Source: an uncultured Collinsella sp.
GTDB taxonomy: Bacteria; Actinomycetota; Coriobacteriia; Coriobacteriales; Coriobacteriaceae
NCBI GenBank assembly: GCA_902494625.1
Contig: CABUUB010000052.1
Span: forward strand, 1 to 12,911
Direction: 5' to 3'
DNA length: 12,911 nucleotides
The position numbers were made by a program, and so were the translations under genes. Below are positions 12,764 through 12,911 of this stretch, piece after piece. Every line of letters begins with the position of its first letter. Position 1 is the stretch's first letter. A model generated the notes under the pieces. That model did not search any database. It saw only the letters and a list, made by a program, of their open reading frames with translations, and was not told where the DNA came from.

Positions 12764-12803
12764 AAAAATCGGGGGCACAGAACGGTGTTCTGCGCCCCCG
12801 ATT
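12764..12803 (-). terminator. Long intrinsic terminator of the right-edge minus-strand gene
   Basis: AATCGGGGGC and GCCCCCGATT form ten pairs. After one A-C mismatch, CAGAAC/GTTCTG adds six more around a three-base loop. On the minus strand the stem runs into TTTTT (12768-12764); on the plus strand no T-run follows. It therefore mainly serves the minus-strand gene ending at 12833, while also lying 25 bases after the PH-like gene. Confidence 0.9.
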
Positions 12804-12832
12804 GAGTCGATGTGTCTAAAAGGCCGGCTTGC

Positions 12833-12911
12833 CTATTCGTCAACGTTCCCGTTGTTTTCGCGGTCATTTGCAAGCATCGCTGCGCCGGCGACCGTTGTCG
12901 CCACGGCGGCA
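12833..12911 (-). CDS. C-terminus of a minus-strand gene, 5'-truncated by the window edge
   Basis: Reading in from the right edge, the frame gives 25 residues ending in TAG (12835-12833): AAVATTVAGAAMLANDRENN then GNVDE. The Ala/Val/Thr-rich stretch followed by a polar acidic tail could be the end of a membrane helix with a cytosolic tail, but too little is visible to name it. The strong terminator 30 bases downstream in the same direction supports a real gene end. Confidence 0.6.
   Translation of the reverse strand, partial: AAVATTVAGAAMLANDRENNGNVDE

Noticed and set aside
12780..12791. GAAC...GTTC pair that might be a second SOS box
   Set aside because: The spacer is three bases, not four, and the pair is part of the terminator stem.

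Overview
The window looks like chromosomal DNA of a high-GC, gut-type actinobacterium, most likely a Coriobacteriia member such as Collinsella. This rests on the GC-rich composition, Shine-Dalgarno-led genes with occasional TTG or GTG starts, the ruvC-ruvA-ruvB order and the protein character. It is inference without a database search.

Left part (1-5771). The window opens inside a gene for a glutamine-dependent NAD+ synthetase-like protein whose ATP-binding signature is degenerate. A short gap carrying an extended -10 and a near-consensus SOS (LexA) box leads into ruvC-ruvA-ruvB, a tightly overlapped Holliday-junction operon. Next comes a monocistronic fhs (formate-tetrahydrofolate ligase) with its own extended -10 promoter and a strong intrinsic terminator.

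Middle (5772-9635). A single-pass membrane protein has a disordered cytosolic tail, a PASTA-like external domain and a four-unit heptad repeat. It converges on a minus-strand CDF metal transporter with an all-oxygen/amide transport site and a duplicated cytosolic domain. Divergent from the transporter is a double zinc-ribbon protein of unknown function, preceded by a perfect 7-5-7 palindrome lying over a candidate -10.

Non-coding island (9636-10141). No long gene is supported here. The island holds two inverted, clearly related copies of an element (GGTAAAATC -10, a TGCCGCGGAAYCCGC stem, then GCGGGCAACGC), both pointing inward. The plus copy makes a candidate RNA of about 95 nt that ends at a strong terminator. 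The minus copy leads into an unlisted 30-codon reading frame with a good ribosome binding site. The two candidate transcripts converge on one hairpin. This layout recalls type I toxin-antitoxin loci of the par/Fst kind, and it is the best candidate for an undescribed system in the window.

Right part (10142-12911). A minus-strand run of three genes (YhcG-type PDDEXK nuclease, ADP-ribosylglycohydrolase and a 73-aa protein) may form one unit. Divergent from it is a small PH-like domain protein. The window ends in the C-terminus of a minus-strand gene that has its own long intrinsic terminator.
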